64,000 bases of DNA from Olsenella_K sp051878835 (GCA_051878835.1 JBJEKW010000081.1:1-64000), one strand, 5' to 3'. Shown: positions 16,657 through 28,684, counted from the first letter of the stretch. The notes: generated by a model from the sequence alone, not told the origin. Translations and numbers: made by a program.

Positions 16657-18711
16657 CTAGTAGTGCACCACGACCACGTCGCCCACCTGCGTGAGCTGGT
16701 ACAGCGTTGCCGCCGCCGACGTGGGGAGGTTCACGCATCCGTGGCTGCCGTTGCCACTGTAAATCGTGCCTCCGAACGAGCTTCGCCACGAGGCGTCGTG
16801 GAAGGCGACCAGGTTGTCAACGAAGGGCATCCAGTAGGTAACCTGGCTCGTGTAGTCGGGCTGACCATCGCCGTTCTCGTCCAGGCCCTTTAGGGTCTGG
16901 TTCATTCCCTTGTTGTCGTTTATGGTGTACACGCCTTCGGGGGTGGAGTGATCGTCGGTGGGGTCACCCGACACAAAGTCCGACTCCCAAATGAGGTTGC
17001 CGCTCTCGTCGTACATGCGAGCGTGCTGCTCGGTGAGGTCGCAGTCGATGTAGCGAGCACCCCAGTCCTGGCCACCCTGCACCCAGTTGACGGCTGTCGA
17101 CTTCATGGGAACCTCGGCGGTCGTGCTGTTCTGTTGGATTGCGGCAACGATGTTCTGCGCGAGGTTGGCTCCGTCCACGACCCAGCCATACTCGCCGCCG
17201 GTAACCGTGAACTGCTTGCCGTCGGGGCGGGTGTACGTGCGCGTGGTTCCCACCGTGTCGTACTGCTTCGAGAAGTCGCCCTGCGTCCAGGTGGTAATGG
17301 CGTCAAGGTCTCCGCTTACGTTGCCCGAGTCGTCCACGGTAAACCAGCTGGCGAACTGGTCGCTGGATACGGTGGCGATGGTGGTGCCGTTGTACGTAAG
17401 CGTAAGGTCCTGGCCAGCAAGCTCGTTTGCCTTCTGCAGACTGTCCTTAAGCGACTGCGAGTCGGCGGTAATGGTGGGCTGCTCCAGGTCGGATTCGTCA
17501 AGCGTCGCCTGAGACGAGGCGTTGGACACGGCTTCGCTCGCCACTGCCTCCACGCTGTCCTTGTTGAGCGTGGTGCCGCCCTGCGCATCCACGATCGAGA
17601 ATTGCTTCGAGTTCGAGTCGTACTTCAGGGTCGCGTTCACGGGGGCCGTCGCAGTGGAGTTAAAGTCGTCCACCGCCTGGCTTACCAAGGTGTTCAGCTT
17701 GTCGGAGTCGAAGGTTACACCCTCGGTTACGTTGTAGTCGTGCTCGCCGGCAATAAGTACCGGCCAAGCCCATGCGTTGAACTGCGACTTCGCGCTCTCG
17801 GCGAACGCGGTGCCGTCGGAGCTGTAGTCGATGTCCGAGCCGTCTACGGCAAAAGTGAAGTTGTCGCCCGTCACGTTTAGCTGGTAGTTCTCGCTGGCGT
17901 TGGCTATCTGCTGTGCCAGCTCGTCCACCGTAAGGCCCGACGCGTCGTAGTTTCCAACCTTCGTGTTGGGAAGGAAGTGCGACATAAAGTACACCGAACC
18001 ACCCACATACACCACGGCAAGGCCCGCCGCAATGGCGGCTATCGCCTTGCCAGCGCCCTTGTGGGACTTCTTGGGCTTCGGAGCTGGGGGGGCAACGTGA
18101 GCCCCCTGGAACTTGTTGCGCATGGCATCTCCCGATTTCGAGCCAGAATTGCTCTTCTTTGCGGCGTTGGACCGCGGTGAATAGGTGGTGTTGACGGTCG
18201 CGGCGCTCTTGAATCCTTGGGCGCCGGTGGTGGGGGAGTCGGATGCGGCCTGATCTGCTGCCGCAGACGAGGCGCCGTCTGTATTGTTGGAGCTTGCCAG
18301 GCCGAGGCCTGCTGCGTTAGCGGCTTCCACGCCCTCCTCGTTCGATTCTGCCGAGAAGCGCGTATGGTTCGAGGCGTCATCGCCTGCGTCCTCGACGCGG
18401 TCGGGCGTGTGCTCCCACCCGTCGGACCCCAGAACCGCAGTGGTATCGGAGGACGCGGGGTCGGCTACAGGCCCAGAGACGGGGTCGGCAGACGCGGGCG
18501 CGGCAGCTGCCGCACCGGGCTGGTCGGGTTGGTCCTCGATCGAAGGAACGCGGACGGTGCGCTTCGCCCTCATGGCACGCTCACCGGCATTGGCACGGTG
18601 AGTGCGCTCGCTTTTAGGCAGCTCTCCGTCTCCCGAGGGGCTGTTACCATATACATTGCCGTCGATGTTCGAAAGAATCCTGTTCAAATCATCTTCGTTG
18701 TAGTTGGCCAT
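16657..18711 (-). CDS. Membrane-anchored L,D-transpeptidase (YkuD domain)
   Basis: 684 residues. Residues 1-220 are an acidic, Ala/Ser/Asp-rich, probably disordered cytoplasmic region. A basic stretch (KPKKSHKGAGK) precedes one membrane helix (AIAAIAAGLAVVYVGGSVYF). The extracellular part contains a region typical of the putative peptidoglycan-binding domain found ahead of YkuD in Gram-positive enzymes. The C-terminal YkuD catalytic domain ends with SHGCVNLP, with the nucleophile Cys659. The enzyme should make 3-3 cross-links or attach proteins to peptidoglycan. It is transcribed alone, towards the CRISPR island. Confidence 0.92.
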   Translation of the reverse strand: MANYNEDDLNRILSNIDGNVYGNSPSGDGELPKSERTHRANAGERAMRAKRTVRVPSIEDQPDQPGAAAAAPASADPVSGPVADPASSDTTAVLGSDGWEHTPDRVEDAGDDASNHTRFSAESNEEGVEAANAAGLGLASSNNTDGASSAAADQAASDSPTTGAQGFKSAATVNTTYSPRSNAAKKSNSGSKSGDAMRNKFQGAHVAPPAPKPKKSHKGAGKAIAAIAAGLAVVYVGGSVYFMSHFLPNTKVGNYDASGLTVDELAQQIANASENYQLNVTGDNFTFAVDGSDIDYSSDGTAFAESAKSQFNAWAWPVLIAGEHDYNVTEGVTFDSDKLNTLVSQAVDDFNSTATAPVNATLKYDSNSKQFSIVDAQGGTTLNKDSVEAVASEAVSNASSQATLDESDLEQPTITADSQSLKDSLQKANELAGQDLTLTYNGTTIATVSSDQFASWFTVDDSGNVSGDLDAITTWTQGDFSKQYDTVGTTRTYTRPDGKQFTVTGGEYGWVVDGANLAQNIVAAIQQNSTTAEVPMKSTAVNWVQGGQDWGARYIDCDLTEQHARMYDESGNLIWESDFVSGDPTDDHSTPEGVYTINDNKGMNQTLKGLDENGDGQPDYTSQVTYWMPFVDNLVAFHDASWRSSFGGTIYSGNGSHGCVNLPTSAAATLYQLTQVGDVVVVHY

Positions 18712-18844
18712 ATTGGCTCGCTCTCCAATGAATGAGCTGCGACTGACGTAGAGTGGGTCGGGTGTGCCGCAGACGGTAGGAATAATCCTTTAAGCGGTAT
18801 GTTACCTTGACTCCCTGAAAGACGCCCGAGGGGGCTGGCAATCC

Positions 18845-19669
18845 ATGACAATACTACGCTTGCACGACCTTCGAGATTCGCGCTTGGACCCGTATGCCCG
18901 TCTTACCGAAAACCAGCTGCGCAACCGGCTTGAACCGCAAAAGGGAATCATGATTGTGGAGTCGGCTATCGCAATACAGGTCGCGCTGGATTCTGGCGTT
19001 CGTCCCCTTTCGCTGCTGCTTGAGGAACGACAGCTGGAAACCTGCGAAAAACTCGTTTCACAAATGCCGAAGGATGCGCCGGTGCTCGTGCTGCCGCAGG
19101 AGGAGCTTAGCAAACTTGCCGGATACCGCGTAACGCGCGGTCCCTTCGCCGCCATGCGGCGCCCGCAGTCCCGCGATCCCAAGGAGGTCCTGCGCGGCGC
19201 AAGCAGGGTGGCGGTGCTGGAGGGGCTTGTGGACGTGTCGAACGTGGGTGCGGTTTTTCGATCGGCCGCAGCACTGGACGTGGACGCCGTTCTGGTGGCG
19301 CCCACCTGCGCTGACCCGCTTGTGCGAAGGGCTATCCGCGTGTCCATGGGCACCGTGTTCCAGGTGCCCTGGGCAAGGCTGGGGAAGGACTGGCCGAACA
19401 ATGCGTTCCCCCTTCTTCGTGGGGGCGGGTTCTATTGCGTGGCTCTTGCCCTAGACGAGCGGGCCGTCGCCTTGGACGACCCCTCACTAAAGGGGCGCGA
19501 CCATTTGGCGCTGTTCTTCGGAACCGAAGCCACGGGACTGAGTCGCCCCGTTCTGGAACGCTGCGACGCCACGGCGATAATCCCCATGTCCCATGGGGTC
19601 GACTCGCTCAACGTTGCCGCCTCGTCGGCCGTGGCATTCTGGGAGTTGTGCCACAAGCGTCTCGCTTAG
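18845..19669 (+). CDS. TrmH/SpoU-family RNA methyltransferase
   Basis: 274 residues. The C-terminal SPOUT knot motifs are clear: DVSNVGAVFRSAAAL (motif 1), LALFFGTEATGLS (motif 2) and IPMSHGVDSLNVAASSAVA (motif 3, knot and SAM pocket). The N-terminal part resembles the substrate-binding domain of 2'-O-methyltransferases of the TrmH/RlmB group. The exact RNA target, rRNA or tRNA, is not decided by sequence. It is divergent from the L,D-transpeptidase and convergent with ftsH. Confidence 0.9.
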   Translation: MTILRLHDLRDSRLDPYARLTENQLRNRLEPQKGIMIVESAIAIQVALDSGVRPLSLLLEERQLETCEKLVSQMPKDAPVLVLPQEELSKLAGYRVTRGPFAAMRRPQSRDPKEVLRGASRVAVLEGLVDVSNVGAVFRSAAALDVDAVLVAPTCADPLVRRAIRVSMGTVFQVPWARLGKDWPNNAFPLLRGGGFYCVALALDERAVALDDPSLKGRDHLALFFGTEATGLSRPVLERCDATAIIPMSHGVDSLNVAASSAVAFWELCHKRLA

Positions 19670-19814
19670 CTTCGTTCGGAAGCAAGTCGTGTTACGTTAC
19701 CTAGTAGCGAAACGCGACTATAGGTATGGTACCTCATTCAGTATTCATTCCTATCGAGAAGTACAAACTTCTCGAAAATGCTTCCTAATAATGATCATCT
19801 ACCGATTCTCGGCA

Positions 19815-19850
19815 CAAAAAAACGGGGGCGCAGCCAATTTGGCTGCGCCC
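19815..19850 (-). terminator. Intrinsic terminator of ftsH
   Basis: On the minus strand GGGGCGCAGCC, a short AAATT loop and GGCTGCGCCCC form a strong stem followed by CG and seven T residues. It lies about 60 bases after the ftsH stop. Bases 19670-19814 upstream of it hold only a small AT-rich hairpin (GAGAAGTACAAACTTCTC). Confidence 0.9.
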
Positions 19851-19907
19851 CACGCGCTGTCCGTGTTCCGACCAGGTGAGCAAAGCTGCCTGGCTCAGGA
19901 AAGGTTT

Positions 19908-21827
<1,920 letters not shown>

Positions 21828-22172
21828 AGTGTTCCTTACCCGTGGGACGCCGGCGACGGAGTCGCGGCGCCCTGCTGCTAGTGCGCGAACAGGTGCGACG
21901 GCAAACGCGACGTTTGGCATTCAGGGGTTTGCCAGCCGTAATCCCAATACTACCCCTCGATTGCACCGGGTAAACTCCTTCGGCCGCCAGTGCATATATA
22001 TGTATGAGTTTTGGAACGGCTGTGGGAAAACGGCGCTGCACGCGGATGTTCTTCTTGCCCCGACAGAGCGGGAAGTGGCGTGCGCCGGTTGCATTGCGAA
22101 CCTCTTTACAAAGAAGCCCTCTGCGGACGCCTTGCCGTTCGCGGCGTGCTATCATACCGTTCATAGAAGCTG

Positions 22173-22449
22173 AGATGGGGAGAGTACCCTGCACGTCTGG
22201 GCCCACAGAGAGCGGGAAGGCTGAGAAACCGCGGTCCTGTGCAGAGGAAGATCACCCCGGAGCCGCGGCCCGAACGTCGCCCCGCAGGTCCTGGTGCCAT
22301 GCCAGGAGGGGAGGTCAGTAGGCGTCGCCGGAGTGGCCGCCGTCATAGGCCAGCCGAGTACCGGGAGCACAGGCTCCTTGCTGGGTGGTTACAAGCGAAG
22401 CTCGACCTTCAGGCGCTTCGTCCCAGCATGCAGGGACGGGCGCCTTTTT
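22173..22449 (+). promoter_or_regulatory. T-box riboswitch controlling ileS (Ile specifier ATC)
   Basis: Stem I landmarks are in order: GGGGAGAGTA (22177-22186), the distal bulge/loop AGAGAGCGGG...GGCTGAGAAACC (22207-22230), then the specifier GAAGATCACC with ATC at 22251-22253, an isoleucine codon. The T-box itself reads GGGTGGTTACAAGCG (22383-22397), with TGG for pairing to the tRNA acceptor end. Its CGAAGC (22396-22401) can pair with GCTTCG (22415-22420) as antiterminator. The competing terminator is 22411-22445, followed by TTTTT. Uncharged tRNA-Ile should thus allow transcription of ileS. Confidence 0.88.
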
Positions 22450-22478
22450 GGCGTCCCAGACACAGAAGGGATGGCACG

Positions 22479-25289
22479 GTGGCAAATCAGTACAAAAAGA
22501 CGATGAACCTCCCGAAGACCAAGTTCCCCATGAGGGCAAGCTTGGCCCAGAACGAGCCCAAGCGGCTCGCCGACTGGGAGCAGAACCACGTCTACGAGCT
22601 CATGCTCAAGAAGAACGAGGGGCACAAGAAGTTCGTCCTGCACGACGGCCCCCCGTACGCCAACGGTCCCATTCACCTGGGCCACGCTCAGAACAAGATC
22701 TCGAAGGACATCATCAACCGCTACTGGTCCATGCGCGGCTACCAGACGCCGTACGTGCCCGGCTGGGACTGCCACGGCCAGCCCATCGAGCACAAGGTCG
22801 AGGAGATGCTGGGCACCGAGAAGTTCAACCAGCTGTCCACGGTAAAGATTCGCGAACTGTGCAACAAGATGGCCGTCGAGCAGGTCGACACGCAGCGCCA
22901 GGGCTTCAAGCGCCTGGGCGTGCTGGGCGAGTGGGACAACCCCTACCTGACCTACACGCATGACTACGACGCCACCGACATCGAGATCTTCAAGGCCATC
23001 TACGACAAGGGCGCCATCTACCGTGGCCGCAAGCCCGTGCACTGGTGCACGCACTGCCACACCGCCCTGGCTGAGGCCGAGATCGAGTACGGCGACGAGG
23101 TGTCGCCCGCCATCTTTGTCCGCTTCCAGATGACCACGGTTCCCGAGGGCCTGGAGGCCTACAAGGACAACCTGTGGGTGGACATCTGGACCACGACCCC
23201 GTGGACCCTTCCCGCAGACGACTGCGTGATTCTGCACCCCAAGGCCGACTACGTCGCCGTCCTGGTGGACGGCCGCGCCGAGATTATGGCGCAGGCGCTG
23301 TACCAGAAGGACTGCCAGAAGTTCGGCTACGAGTCCTACGAGCTGGCCAAGCGCCCGGATGGCTCCGTGTGGAGCATGACCGGCACCGAGCTGGTCCACA
23401 ACAAGTACAAGCAGCCCATCTTTGGCGACCAGGGCGTCGAGGGCGAGTTCATCTATGCCGACTACGTCACGCTGGACGACGGCACCGGCATCGTGCACTC
23501 CGCTCCCGGCCACGGCGTGGACGACTACAACGCCGGCATGCGCTTCAACATCCCCGTGGTCATGCCCGTGGACGACGACGGAAACTTCTACAAGGGCGAC
23601 GGCATGGGCACCGGCGGCCCCTGGTCCGGCATGAACGTGAACGACGCCAACCCGAAGATCATCGAGTGGCTGCAGGATCGCGGCACGCTGATCCTGCACG
23701 AGGACATCACGCACAGCTACCCGCACTGCTGGCGCTGCAAGCAGCCCGTCATCTTCCGCGCCACCAGCCAGTGGTTCGTCAGCATGGACAAGACCGGCCT
23801 GCGCAAGGAGGCCCTGGAGGGTCTGTCTAAGGTCAAGTTCTACCCGGCCCACTCGCGCAACCGCATCACGTCCATGGTCGAGCAGCGTCCCGACTGGTGC
23901 ATCAGCCGCCAGCGCAACTGGGGCGTGCCCATTCCCGCCTACACCTGCCAGGACTGCGGCGAGACCGTGATGAACGACCAGACCCTGGACAAGGTCATCG
24001 ACCTGTTCCGCCAGAAGGGCTCCAGCGCCTGGTTCACGGAGGACCCGAGGGACTACCTGGGCGACGCCTGCGTCTGCCCGAAGTGCGGCAGCCACAACCT
24101 GAAGGCCAACAAGGACATCCTGGACGTGTGGTGGGACTCCGGCGTCAGCCACACGGCCGTGTGCAAGCACCGCGACTACCTGCAGTTCCCGGCCGACATG
24201 TACCTGGAGGGCTCCGACCAGCACCGCGGCTGGTTCATGAGCTCGCTCATGACGTCGGTGGGCGCCTACGGCGTGCCGCCCTACAAGTCCATCGTCAGCC
24301 AGGGCTTCACGCTGGACGGCCAGGGGCGCAAGATGTCGAAGTCCCTGGGCAACGTCATCGACCCGAACAAGGTCTGCGACGAGCGCGGTGCCGACGTCCT
24401 GCGCCTGTGGGTGGCTTCGGTCGACACCTCGACCGACGTCCCCTGCGACGAGACGATCCTGAGCCACGTGGGCGACGCGTACCGAAAGATCCGCAACACC
24501 TTCAGGTTCCTCCTGGGCGAGATCGAGGACCAGTTCGACCCGGCGAAGGACGGCCTGCCCTTCGACCAGCTGCTGCCCTACGACCAGCTGGCCTTGGCCC
24601 GCATGTGCGAGGTCCACGACCAGGTGAGCCAGGCGTACGAGAACTACCGCTTCAACCAGGTGTTCCGCACCCTGCACGACTACATCATCACCGAGCTGTC
24701 GCAGGACTACCTCAACGCCACGAAGGACCGCACGTACTGCGGCGGCAAGGATTCCGTGGAGCGCAGGAGCGCCCTCACGGTCTGGTGCCAGATGCTCAGC
24801 ATGCTGGTGCGCGACCTGCAGCCCATCCTGGCCTACACCACCGACGAGGTCATGGCTCACCTGCCCGCCTCCATGCGCGACAACCAGAAGTACGCGGCCC
24901 TTCTGGACTGGTACCAGGCGCCGCTGTCGAAGGACGCCTATGAGGCCCTGCTGCCCGCCTACAACGCCATGTCCCAGGCCCGCAACGCCTTCACGAAGGC
25001 CTACGACGAGGCTCTGGAGAAGGGCGTCGTGACCGAGAAGACCACGCAGGCCACGCGTGCCGAGCTGACCGTGCCCGCCGAGGCCTACAAGGCCTTGAGC
25101 GAGTCCGGCGTCGACCTGGCCGAGTCGTTCGTGTGCGCAGAGGTCTGCCTGCACGCGGGCAACGAGTACACCTGCGAGGTCGAGCCCGCCCACGGCCAGA
25201 AGTGCCCGCGCTGCTGGAACTGGCGCCAGCTGGGCGAGGACGGCCTGTGCGAGCGCTGCCATGAGGTAGTCGCCTGCAATCAGGAGTAG
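22479..25289 (+). CDS. ileS: Isoleucyl-tRNA synthetase
   Basis: 936 residues from GTG 22479 (MANQYKKTMNLPKTKFPMRA), preceded by GAAGGGA. The class I signature HLGH is at residues 66-69 and KMSKS at 618-622. The C-terminal zinc finger CPRCWNWRQLGEDGLCERC is intact, the feature of bacterial-type IleRS. The CP1 editing domain lies between with GTGIVHSAPGHGVDDY. The gene is controlled by the T-box leader just upstream and is followed after 32 bases by lspA. Confidence 0.98.
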   Translation: MANQYKKTMNLPKTKFPMRASLAQNEPKRLADWEQNHVYELMLKKNEGHKKFVLHDGPPYANGPIHLGHAQNKISKDIINRYWSMRGYQTPYVPGWDCHGQPIEHKVEEMLGTEKFNQLSTVKIRELCNKMAVEQVDTQRQGFKRLGVLGEWDNPYLTYTHDYDATDIEIFKAIYDKGAIYRGRKPVHWCTHCHTALAEAEIEYGDEVSPAIFVRFQMTTVPEGLEAYKDNLWVDIWTTTPWTLPADDCVILHPKADYVAVLVDGRAEIMAQALYQKDCQKFGYESYELAKRPDGSVWSMTGTELVHNKYKQPIFGDQGVEGEFIYADYVTLDDGTGIVHSAPGHGVDDYNAGMRFNIPVVMPVDDDGNFYKGDGMGTGGPWSGMNVNDANPKIIEWLQDRGTLILHEDITHSYPHCWRCKQPVIFRATSQWFVSMDKTGLRKEALEGLSKVKFYPAHSRNRITSMVEQRPDWCISRQRNWGVPIPAYTCQDCGETVMNDQTLDKVIDLFRQKGSSAWFTEDPRDYLGDACVCPKCGSHNLKANKDILDVWWDSGVSHTAVCKHRDYLQFPADMYLEGSDQHRGWFMSSLMTSVGAYGVPPYKSIVSQGFTLDGQGRKMSKSLGNVIDPNKVCDERGADVLRLWVASVDTSTDVPCDETILSHVGDAYRKIRNTFRFLLGEIEDQFDPAKDGLPFDQLLPYDQLALARMCEVHDQVSQAYENYRFNQVFRTLHDYIITELSQDYLNATKDRTYCGGKDSVERRSALTVWCQMLSMLVRDLQPILAYTTDEVMAHLPASMRDNQKYAALLDWYQAPLSKDAYEALLPAYNAMSQARNAFTKAYDEALEKGVVTEKTTQATRAELTVPAEAYKALSESGVDLAESFVCAEVCLHAGNEYTCEVEPAHGQKCPRCWNWRQLGEDGLCERCHEVVACNQE

Positions 25290-25321
25290 TCGTACTGGAT
25301 TTCGAGCGTTGGGCGGTAGCC

Positions 25322-25846
25322 GTGGCGGGGGAGACCGAGGCACTAGAAGTGAGATGCACGTCGAGCAAGGGGCTCAGGCTTACGATGTTCTGGCTGGTAG
25401 TCTGCCTGGTCGTGGCATTCGACCAGGCGACGAAGGCCGCCGTCCGCGTGGCGCTGCCCGCGGGCGGAAAGACGCTGATACCAGGAGTGCTTGACCTGGT
25501 GCACGTCGAGAACACCGGGGCGGCCTTCTCGCTGGGCCGTGGTGCCGGTGCGCTGTTCGCCATCGTGGCGGTGGTCGTGCTGGTGGTTGCCACCCTGGTG
25601 GTGCAGCGACACGACCTGCCCATCTCGCTTGTGGTCTCCATCGGGTTCGTCGCTGGCGGCGGCGTGGGAAACATGATCGACCGCCTGATGCAGGGCTCGG
25701 TCACGGACTTCTTTGCCACGACGTTCATGGACTTCCCCGTGTTCAACGTGGCCGACGTGTTCGTGACCGTGGGGGTCGTCCTGACCTTCATAGGCTTTCT
25801 GGTACGCGACGCGCGCTCGGGCAAGAAGGACGAGTCCCAGCGGTAG
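25322..25846 (+). CDS. lspA: Lipoprotein signal peptidase LspA
   Basis: 174 residues from a GTG start, with four hydrophobic helices. The aspartyl protease pair is visible in GGGVGNMIDRL and FNVADVFVTVG. VENTGAAFSLG is the conserved loop after helix 1. It removes the signal peptide of diacylglyceryl-modified prolipoproteins in the membrane. It follows ileS closely and an intrinsic terminator lies 48 bases after its stop, so the two form one T-box-controlled unit. Confidence 0.96.
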   Translation: MAGETEALEVRCTSSKGLRLTMFWLVVCLVVAFDQATKAAVRVALPAGGKTLIPGVLDLVHVENTGAAFSLGRGAGALFAIVAVVVLVVATLVVQRHDLPISLVVSIGFVAGGGVGNMIDRLMQGSVTDFFATTFMDFPVFNVADVFVTVGVVLTFIGFLVRDARSGKKDESQR

Positions 25847-25893
25847 CGCGTCCTGGGCAGCCGGGATGGGACGCTGGCACAGAGCGCTTCTTG

Positions 25894-25928
25894 GCGGGGT
25901 TCCGGATATTCCGGAGCCCCGCTTTTTT
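25894..25928 (+). terminator. Intrinsic terminator after lspA
   Basis: GCGGGG(T)TCCGG, a short ATA(T) loop, then TTCCGGAGCCCCGC and six T residues. It closes the ileS-lspA unit ahead of the pseudouridine synthase. Confidence 0.9.
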
Positions 25929-26049
25929 GTGCTTGTGCAGAATGGCCATGGCATGTATGCGGCATGCTAGACTCAAAGGTCGAACGTTTTTGTGATTCTG
26001 GTGCCGCGCCCTTGGCGCGCGGTGCCCTGAGCACCGAAGGGGGATGTGC

Positions 26050-27096
26050 GTGACGGAGGGTTCTGTCTTGGGTTCGTCGGGTCGCGTGCGCGTGGTGAAC
26101 GCGCTGGTGGACCCCTGCTGCGAGGGCATGAGGCTGGACGCGTTTCTGGCTGCCCAGGCGGACTGCCCGTCCAGGTCCGCGTGCGCTCGCCTGATAGAGG
26201 AGGGGGCCGTCACCATAAACTCGACGACCGCCACCAGCAAGTCCGAGCGCGTCATGCTGGGCGACCGCGTGCAGGCCAGGGTTCCCGTGGCAGACCCCGA
26301 GCCCGGGCAGATTGCCGCAAACCCAGACATCCCACTGGACATTCGCTTCGAGGACGAGTACCTCATCGTACTTTCGAAGCAGGCGGGGCTCGTGTGCCAT
26401 CCCGCGCCTGGGCACGTCAACGACACGCTGGCGAACGCCCTCGTGGCGCACTGCGGCTACGAGCATCTGGGCCACCTGCAGGGAGACGAGCGTCCCGGCA
26501 TTGTGCACAGGCTCGACATGGACACCTCAGGGCTCATGCTGGCGGCGAAGGACGACGCCACGCAGAAGGCCCTGCAGGACCTCATCCGGCTGCGCGTGCT
26601 GGACCGGCGCTACATCGTCTTGGTCCATGGCTACGTGGCGCCGAACGAGGGCACCATCCAGACCGGCATCGCCCGCTCGACGCGCGACCGGCTGCGGATG
26701 ATGGTGACGGACGCGCCCGGGGCGCGCGAGTCCATAACGACGTTTCGCACGCTGGAGCGCTTCGAGGCGGGCAGGCGCGACGACGGCTACTCGCTTCTGG
26801 AGTGCCACCTGTACACGGGGCGCACGCACCAGATCCGCGTTCACATGCGCCACATAGGTCATCCCGTGGTCGGCGACCAGCTGTACGGCCGGGGTAACGA
26901 CCTGCAGAACCATGGGCTGCGCAGGCAGTTCCTCCACTCGTGGCACGTGCGCTTTGACCATCCCGTCACGGGAGAAACCATCGAGCTTGCCGACAGGCTG
27001 CCTGACGACCTGCTGGCTGTACTAGAATCTATTCAGAGTGCGTCCATGGGGCGCACGGACGCCGGGCAGCTCATCTGCCCTCAGCTGGGGGCATAG
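26050..27096 (+). CDS. RluD-family 23S rRNA pseudouridine synthase
   Basis: About 348 residues. GAAGGGGG abuts an ATG at 26044, so the GTG six bases later is the likelier start. An S4 RNA-binding domain opens the protein (LIEEGAVTINSTTATSKS, then GDRVQARVP). The catalytic domain has HRLDMDTSGLML, whose Asp is the nucleophile, and LYTGRTHQIRVHMRHIGHP near the end. RluD-type enzymes modify 23S rRNA helix 69 or related sites. The adjacency to lspA is common in Gram-positive genomes. Confidence 0.93.
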   Translation: MTEGSVLGSSGRVRVVNALVDPCCEGMRLDAFLAAQADCPSRSACARLIEEGAVTINSTTATSKSERVMLGDRVQARVPVADPEPGQIAANPDIPLDIRFEDEYLIVLSKQAGLVCHPAPGHVNDTLANALVAHCGYEHLGHLQGDERPGIVHRLDMDTSGLMLAAKDDATQKALQDLIRLRVLDRRYIVLVHGYVAPNEGTIQTGIARSTRDRLRMMVTDAPGARESITTFRTLERFEAGRRDDGYSLLECHLYTGRTHQIRVHMRHIGHPVVGDQLYGRGNDLQNHGLRRQFLHSWHVRFDHPVTGETIELADRLPDDLLAVLESIQSASMGRTDAGQLICPQLGA

Positions 27097-27165
27097 GGTT
27101 CGGCTCTTACACGGCGGGCAACTGTCGGGAGCGCGTCGCGCCAGTCGAAGGAGAAAGGCAACAAC

Positions 27166-28458
27166 GTGTTAGCTTTCAACCGAATGGGCCTGACGCCCAT
27201 GGTCATCTTCAACGGGATCATCTTCCTGTTCTTCACGCTGGCCTATTTCTATCAGTTCGTGTACATCCTCAGCGTGTGGCGCCACGGCGACGTGGTGCTC
27301 CCGAAGGCAAAGAAGAACCATCGCTACGCCTTCGTCATCGCCGCGCACAACGAGGAGCCCGTCATCGGCAACCTGGTGCGCGCCATCCTGACGCAGGACT
27401 ACCCGCGCGAGCTCATCGACTGCTTCGTAGTGGCCGACGCCTGCACCGACAACACCTACGAGGAGGCCACGAAGGCCGGCGCCATCACCTGGAAGCGCAA
27501 CGACCTCGTGCGCAAGGGAAAGAGCTGGGTGTTGGACTACGCGTTCAATCGCATCCTGGACGAGTACGGCGACAAGTACGAGGCGTTCTTCATCATGGAC
27601 GCCGACAACATCATCGCTCCCAACTACGTCGAGATCATGAACCAGGCCTTCGACGCCGGCTACCTGGTGTGCACCAGCTATCGCAACTCTAAGAACTTCG
27701 ACTCCAGCTGGATCAGCTCAGCCTACGCCACCTGGTTTTTGCGCGAGGCAAAGTTCCTGAACAACGCCCGCATGATGCACGGCACCAGCTGCGCCATCTC
27801 GGGTTCTGGCTGGCTGGTGTCCGAGCGCATCATCCGCGGCATGCACGGCTGGAACTTCCACACCCTGACCGAGGACATTCAGTTCTCCACGTTCTGCTGC
27901 TCGCATGGCATCCAGATCGGCTACGCGCCCGCCGAGTTCTTCGACGAGCAGCCCGTCACGTTCAAGGCGTCCTGGACGCAGCGCATGCGCTGGACCAAGG
28001 GCTTCTACCAGGTGTTCTTCTCGTACAACAAGAACCTTCTGCACGGTATCCACGAGCGCAGCTTCTCCAGCTACGACATGCTGATGACCGTGGCCCCCGG
28101 CATGATCTTGACCCTTCTGTCCGCTCTCGTAAACGGCGCCTACCTCATCGTGGGCTCGCTGTCCCACGGCTTCATCGCCACCCAGGGCGAGCTTCTGATG
28201 TGCGTGGGTTCGCTCATCATGACCTTTGGCTCCATGTACATCGTGTTCTTCCTGCTGGCCATCATCACCACGGTCAGCGAGCGCAAGCACATCCATTGCC
28301 GCAAGCACTGGCGCATCATCACGAACCTGTTCACGTTCCCCATCTTTATGATGAGCTACATCCCCATCACCGTCGTTGCCCTGTTCAAGAAGGTCGAGTG
28401 GGTCCCGACGAAGCACGACATCGCCGTGAACTTCAACGACGTCATGAACGAGAACTAG
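27166..28458 (+). CDS. Membrane-bound GT2 family glycosyltransferase
   Basis: 430 residues from a GTG with AAGGAG upstream. An N-terminal membrane helix (NGIIFLFFTLAYFYQFVYIL) precedes a GT-A catalytic domain: VIAAHNEEPVIGNL, VVADACTDNTYE, the DxD-like IMDADN, TEDIQFS and the QRMRW motif of processive GT2 enzymes. Three or four further membrane helices follow. It probably builds a surface polysaccharide from a nucleotide sugar on the cytoplasmic face. No other polysaccharide gene is adjacent, so the product cannot be named. Confidence 0.88.
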   Translation: MLAFNRMGLTPMVIFNGIIFLFFTLAYFYQFVYILSVWRHGDVVLPKAKKNHRYAFVIAAHNEEPVIGNLVRAILTQDYPRELIDCFVVADACTDNTYEEATKAGAITWKRNDLVRKGKSWVLDYAFNRILDEYGDKYEAFFIMDADNIIAPNYVEIMNQAFDAGYLVCTSYRNSKNFDSSWISSAYATWFLREAKFLNNARMMHGTSCAISGSGWLVSERIIRGMHGWNFHTLTEDIQFSTFCCSHGIQIGYAPAEFFDEQPVTFKASWTQRMRWTKGFYQVFFSYNKNLLHGIHERSFSSYDMLMTVAPGMILTLLSALVNGAYLIVGSLSHGFIATQGELLMCVGSLIMTFGSMYIVFFLLAIITTVSERKHIHCRKHWRIITNLFTFPIFMMSYIPITVVALFKKVEWVPTKHDIAVNFNDVMNEN

Positions 28459-28479
28459 GCGGTTTTTCGAAGCAATCCC

Positions 28480-28514
28480 ATGGCCCCCTTCCGGCAGCGC
28501 TGGTAGGGGGCCAT
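28480..28514 (+). terminator. Hairpin after the glycosyltransferase gene
   Basis: ATGGCCCCCT and AGGGGGCCAT form a perfect 10-bp stem around a 15-base loop, 21 bases after the stop. The T run is weak (TTTC a few bases later), so termination is likely but not certain. Confidence 0.6.
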
Positions 28515-28684
28515 TGCCGTTTCTAGAGGTATTGAGCACTTCTTGCGCGTTCCTTCAACGGCATATCTGTTCGGTGAATGGGTGTTACAATCGGTCCAAC
28601 GTGTTCAGAGGCGCGCTGTGCGATGCCGAACTGCACAGATGCGCCACCTAGACCGTCTGGTTGGGCGGCGGAAGGAGACTCCAC

